Shown here: piece after piece, positions 5,891 to 7,918 of the stretch
Position numbering within the stretch: the stretch's first letter is position 1
Layout of the letters: the number at the start of each line of letters is the position of its first letter
DNA from: JAFASC01 sp034669525
GTDB taxonomy: Bacteria > Pseudomonadota > Alphaproteobacteria > Rhizobiales > Beijerinckiaceae
Length of the DNA: 7,918 nt
NCBI GenBank assembly: GCA_034669525.1
Contig: JAXDNH010000117.1
Coordinates: 1 to 7,918, forward strand
Reading direction: 5' to 3'
The notes under the pieces: generated by a model
Databases searched by the model: none
Told to the model about the DNA's origin: nothing
The model's input: the letters and a program-made list of their open reading frames with translations, nothing else
Program-made: the position numbers and the translations under genes

Positions 5891-7468
5891 GTGGAATCCC
5901 CCGGCCCGGGTAAAGCGGGCCCTTACGACCTCCTGATCATCGGCGGCGGCATCAACGGTGCCGGCATTGCCCGCGACGCGGCCGGGCGCGGCCTGAAAGT
6001 CCTGCTCCTCGAGCAGGACGATCTTGCCGCCTGCACCTCGTCGGCCTCCACCAAGCTGATTCATGGCGGGCTGCGCTACCTCGAGACCTACGATTTCCGC
6101 CTCGTCCGCGAATCGCTCATCGAGCGCGAGCGCCTGCTTGAGGCCGCCCCCCATCTCGTGCGGCCGCTGCGCTTCGTCCTGCCGCACGATCCCTTGACCC
6201 GGCCGGCCTGGCTCGTGCGGCTCGGCCTCTTCCTCTACGATCACCTCGCGCCGCGAAAGCGCCTGCCTCCTTGCGAGCGCCTCGACCTCGCCAAAGACCC
6301 CCGCGGCGCGCCGCTAAAGCTGCTCTCGCCCGCGGGCTTCGCCTATTCCGATTGCGCCGTCGACGATTCCCGCCTGGTTGTGGTGAACGCGGTCGATGCC
6401 GCCGCGCGCGGTGCCCTCATCCGCACGCGCACCCGGCTCGAACAGGCCGAACGCGCCGAGGCCTTATGGAACTGCATGATCCTCGACCGCAGCACGGGGG
6501 GCATGTCCCGGGTTCGCGCGCGCGCACTCATCAATGCAGCGGGACCCTGGGTCTCGGAAGTCCTGAACTCCCTCGGCCGCCCGACGCAAAAACACGTGCG
6601 GCTCGTCAAAGGCAGCCACATCGTCGTGCGCAAACTCTATGAGGGCGAGCACGCCTACATGCTGCAGAATCCGGACCGCCGCATCGTCTTCGCGATTCCG
6701 TATGAGGGCGACTTTACGCTGATCGGCACGACCGACGTTCCCTATGAGGAGCCGCCCGGCCATCCCGTGATTTCGGACGACGAAGCCGATTATTTGCTGG
6801 AAACGATCGCGCGCTGGTTCAAGCGGCCGGCGGAGCGCGCCGATATCATGTGGACTTATTCGGGTGTGCGGCCGCTTTTTGACGATGGCTCGCACGACGT
6901 CTCGGCGATGACTAGGGATTACGCCTTTGATCTCGATGCGCCCGAGGGTGCGGCGCCGCTCCTGTCGATCTTCGGCGGCAAGCTCACGACATACCGGCGG
7001 CTTGCCGAACATGCGCTCGACGATCTCGCACGGTTTTTCCCGCAGATGTCAGGCGCGTGGACGGGAGACGCGCCGCTGCCCGGCGGCGATATGCCCGATG
7101 GTGACATCGAAGCGTATGCGCGCGAGTTTGCCGCGCGCCACGCGTTTCTTTCGCCCGATACCGCCCGGAGACTCGTACGCGGTTATGGCAGGCGCGCCGA
7201 AGAGGTGATCGGCGAGGCAAAATCGCTTGAGGGTCTCGGCCGCGATTTCGGCGCGGGATTGAGCGAAGCGGAGGTCCGGTATTTGGCTGGGAACGAATGG
7301 GCGCGGAGCGCCGACGATGTTTTGTGGCGCAGGTCGAAGTTGGGATTGCGTGTGGCAGCGGAGGCAGAGCAGGCGATTGATGCGCTACTGACAAAGACAG
7401 GCGCCACCAACGCAGCGGATGACCGCTTGAACTCCCGTGTGGCAGGTCCAGACGTAATTCCTCTTTGA
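5891..7468 (+). CDS. glpD: Aerobic FAD-dependent glycerol-3-phosphate dehydrogenase
   Basis: A 525-residue peripheral membrane flavoenzyme that oxidises sn-glycerol-3-phosphate to dihydroxyacetone phosphate and passes electrons to ubiquinone, linking glycerol/phospholipid use to respiration and glycolysis. The FAD Rossmann motif is IIGGGINGAG (16-25). The GlpD signature STKLIHGGLRYLE (53-65) follows, then LVKGSHIVV (238-246), GTTDVPYE (279-286), the substrate-pocket segment YSGVRPL (323-329, with R327 in the position of E. coli Arg317), and FGGKLTTYR (361-369). The C-terminal cap domain ends with EVRYLAGNEWA and RRSKLGL. Length is about 25 residues over E. coli GlpD; the excess is mainly a polar tail after residue 500 that has no family match I recognise. 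GTG 5891 is the only possible start. No glpR, glpF or glpK is nearby, so this is not a classical glycerol operon; upstream is the Fe-S carrier, although GlpD itself carries no Fe-S cluster. Confidence 0.95.
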   Translation: MESPGPGKAGPYDLLIIGGGINGAGIARDAAGRGLKVLLLEQDDLAACTSSASTKLIHGGLRYLETYDFRLVRESLIERERLLEAAPHLVRPLRFVLPHDPLTRPAWLVRLGLFLYDHLAPRKRLPPCERLDLAKDPRGAPLKLLSPAGFAYSDCAVDDSRLVVVNAVDAAARGALIRTRTRLEQAERAEALWNCMILDRSTGGMSRVRARALINAAGPWVSEVLNSLGRPTQKHVRLVKGSHIVVRKLYEGEHAYMLQNPDRRIVFAIPYEGDFTLIGTTDVPYEEPPGHPVISDDEADYLLETIARWFKRPAERADIMWTYSGVRPLFDDGSHDVSAMTRDYAFDLDAPEGAAPLLSIFGGKLTTYRRLAEHALDDLARFFPQMSGAWTGDAPLPGGDMPDGDIEAYAREFAARHAFLSPDTARRLVRGYGRRAEEVIGEAKSLEGLGRDFGAGLSEAEVRYLAGNEWARSADDVLWRRSKLGLRVAAEAEQAIDALLTKTGATNAADDRLNSRVAGPDVIPL

Positions 7469-7471
7469 TCA
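7466..7471. other. Tail-to-tail stop junction TGA|TCA
   Basis: The glpD stop (TGA, 7466-7468) and the opposing MmgE/PrpD stop (TGA read from 7471 to 7469) form the palindrome TGATCA with no base between. As at the other convergent junction, there is no intergenic room for a terminator. Confidence 0.9.
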
Positions 7472-7918
7472 GGTCGGAGCTTGCTTCCCCCTCCCTTTGA
7501 GGGCGTGCATAAGTTGCCGCACATCTTTTTGGTCATCGAGGCTGTCTACCAACGAGACGATGCGCTCTGCCGCCGGAGAGCTAACAACAGGAACAGCGAA
7601 GTTCATGAACTTTCGCTTGAGCGAGGCCTGAGACAGCGGGCGCTGAGCGTCCCCTTCCGCGATTTCTACCGTCTCGCGCACCGACTGACCGCTTGTGAAG
7701 GTGATCTCGACACTGGCCCCACGTCCTTTAGGAAGTTTGGTCATAAGGGCCTCGCTCGGCTTCACAGCCGTTTTTTCCACGAGGGCCATAACGTCCTGAG
7801 ACCGCCACCGATCCTTCTCGAATTGCATGACCGTCACGTCTCCATCGAGAAGCGCCATTGCCAGGCAGACGGGAAGACTGTGATCCGCAGTGCCCTTCGT
7901 CTGCGGCTTGAATTTCGC
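7469..7918 (-). CDS. MmgE/PrpD-family protein (2-methylcitrate dehydratase-like), C-terminal part
   Basis: The frame is open to the right edge, so 150 C-terminal residues are seen; full-length family members have roughly 450-500. The first 20 visible codons read AKFKPQTKGTADHSLPVCLA and contain the family's conserved TADHS-LP motif. ATG at 7858 is therefore internal, not a start. Further on, KGRGASVEITFTSG and the EGDAQRPLSQASLKRKF stretch match the usual C-terminal beta-strand plus G-D-x-x-x-P-L-S and K-F pattern. Family members include 2-methylcitrate dehydratase (PrpD) and cis-aconitate decarboxylase; many bacterial MmgE/PrpD proteins have unknown substrates, so the reaction here is not assigned. 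Nothing in the window indicates a methylcitrate (prpBC) operon; the missing upstream neighbours would decide. Base composition is lower in GC (208 of 360 counted by hand over 7501-7860) than in the start of glpD. Confidence 0.85.
   Translation of the reverse strand, partial: AKFKPQTKGTADHSLPVCLAMALLDGDVTVMQFEKDRWRSQDVMALVEKTAVKPSEALMTKLPKGRGASVEITFTSGQSVRETVEIAEGDAQRPLSQASLKRKFMNFAVPVVSSPAAERIVSLVDSLDDQKDVRQLMHALKGRGKQAPT

Noticed and set aside
5375..6244. Minus-strand frame of about 290 codons opposite the Fe-S carrier and the start of glpD
   Set aside because: No family resemblance, and both genes on the other strand are secure.

Overview
The window reads as ordinary chromosomal DNA from a GC-rich alphaproteobacterium, probably of the Rhizobiales/Hyphomicrobiales. 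The evidence is GC-rich third codon positions, three GTG starts among the genes whose starts are visible, and protein types that are common in that group (fused Nnr, HDFNN-type hybrid kinase, GGCAGMSY-type A-type Fe-S carrier, MmgE/PrpD). The genus cannot be told from this sequence. I found no rRNA, tRNA, CRISPR array, insertion sequence, phage gene or obvious defence system.

Layout, left to right. (1) The start of a RelB/DinJ-type antitoxin on the minus strand, cut by the left edge. Its last visible codons suggest a one-base frameshift. (2) A short divergent gap, then a plus-strand 14-helix MFS exporter of the DHA2 (EmrB/QacA) type. (3) A minus-strand pair: a membrane hybrid histidine kinase with a periplasmic Cache-like sensor, overlapped by 4 bases (GTGA) by the fused NAD(P)HX epimerase/dehydratase gene nnr. 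(4) A 167-base divergent spacer with a plausible promoter. (5) A plus-strand pair: an A-type Fe-S carrier (IscA/SufA/ErpA family), then, 6 bases later and in the same reading frame, glpD for FAD-dependent glycerol-3-phosphate dehydrogenase. (6) The C-terminal part of an MmgE/PrpD-family protein on the minus strand, cut by the right edge. Its frame is open to the edge, so the methionine at 7858 is internal and not the start.

The genes mainly suggest cofactor and redox upkeep. Nnr repairs damaged hydrated NAD(P)H, the A-type carrier delivers Fe-S clusters, and GlpD feeds electrons from glycerol-3-phosphate to quinone. No dedicated pathway joins them.

The most notable points are the apparent frameshift in the antitoxin, the translational coupling of a sensor kinase to a metabolite-repair enzyme, the tight carrier-glpD pair, and the two tail-to-tail gene junctions, both with exactly zero bases between opposing stop codons. 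I see no convincing evidence of a wholly new biological system. The coding density is very high and no gap exceeds 170 bases.
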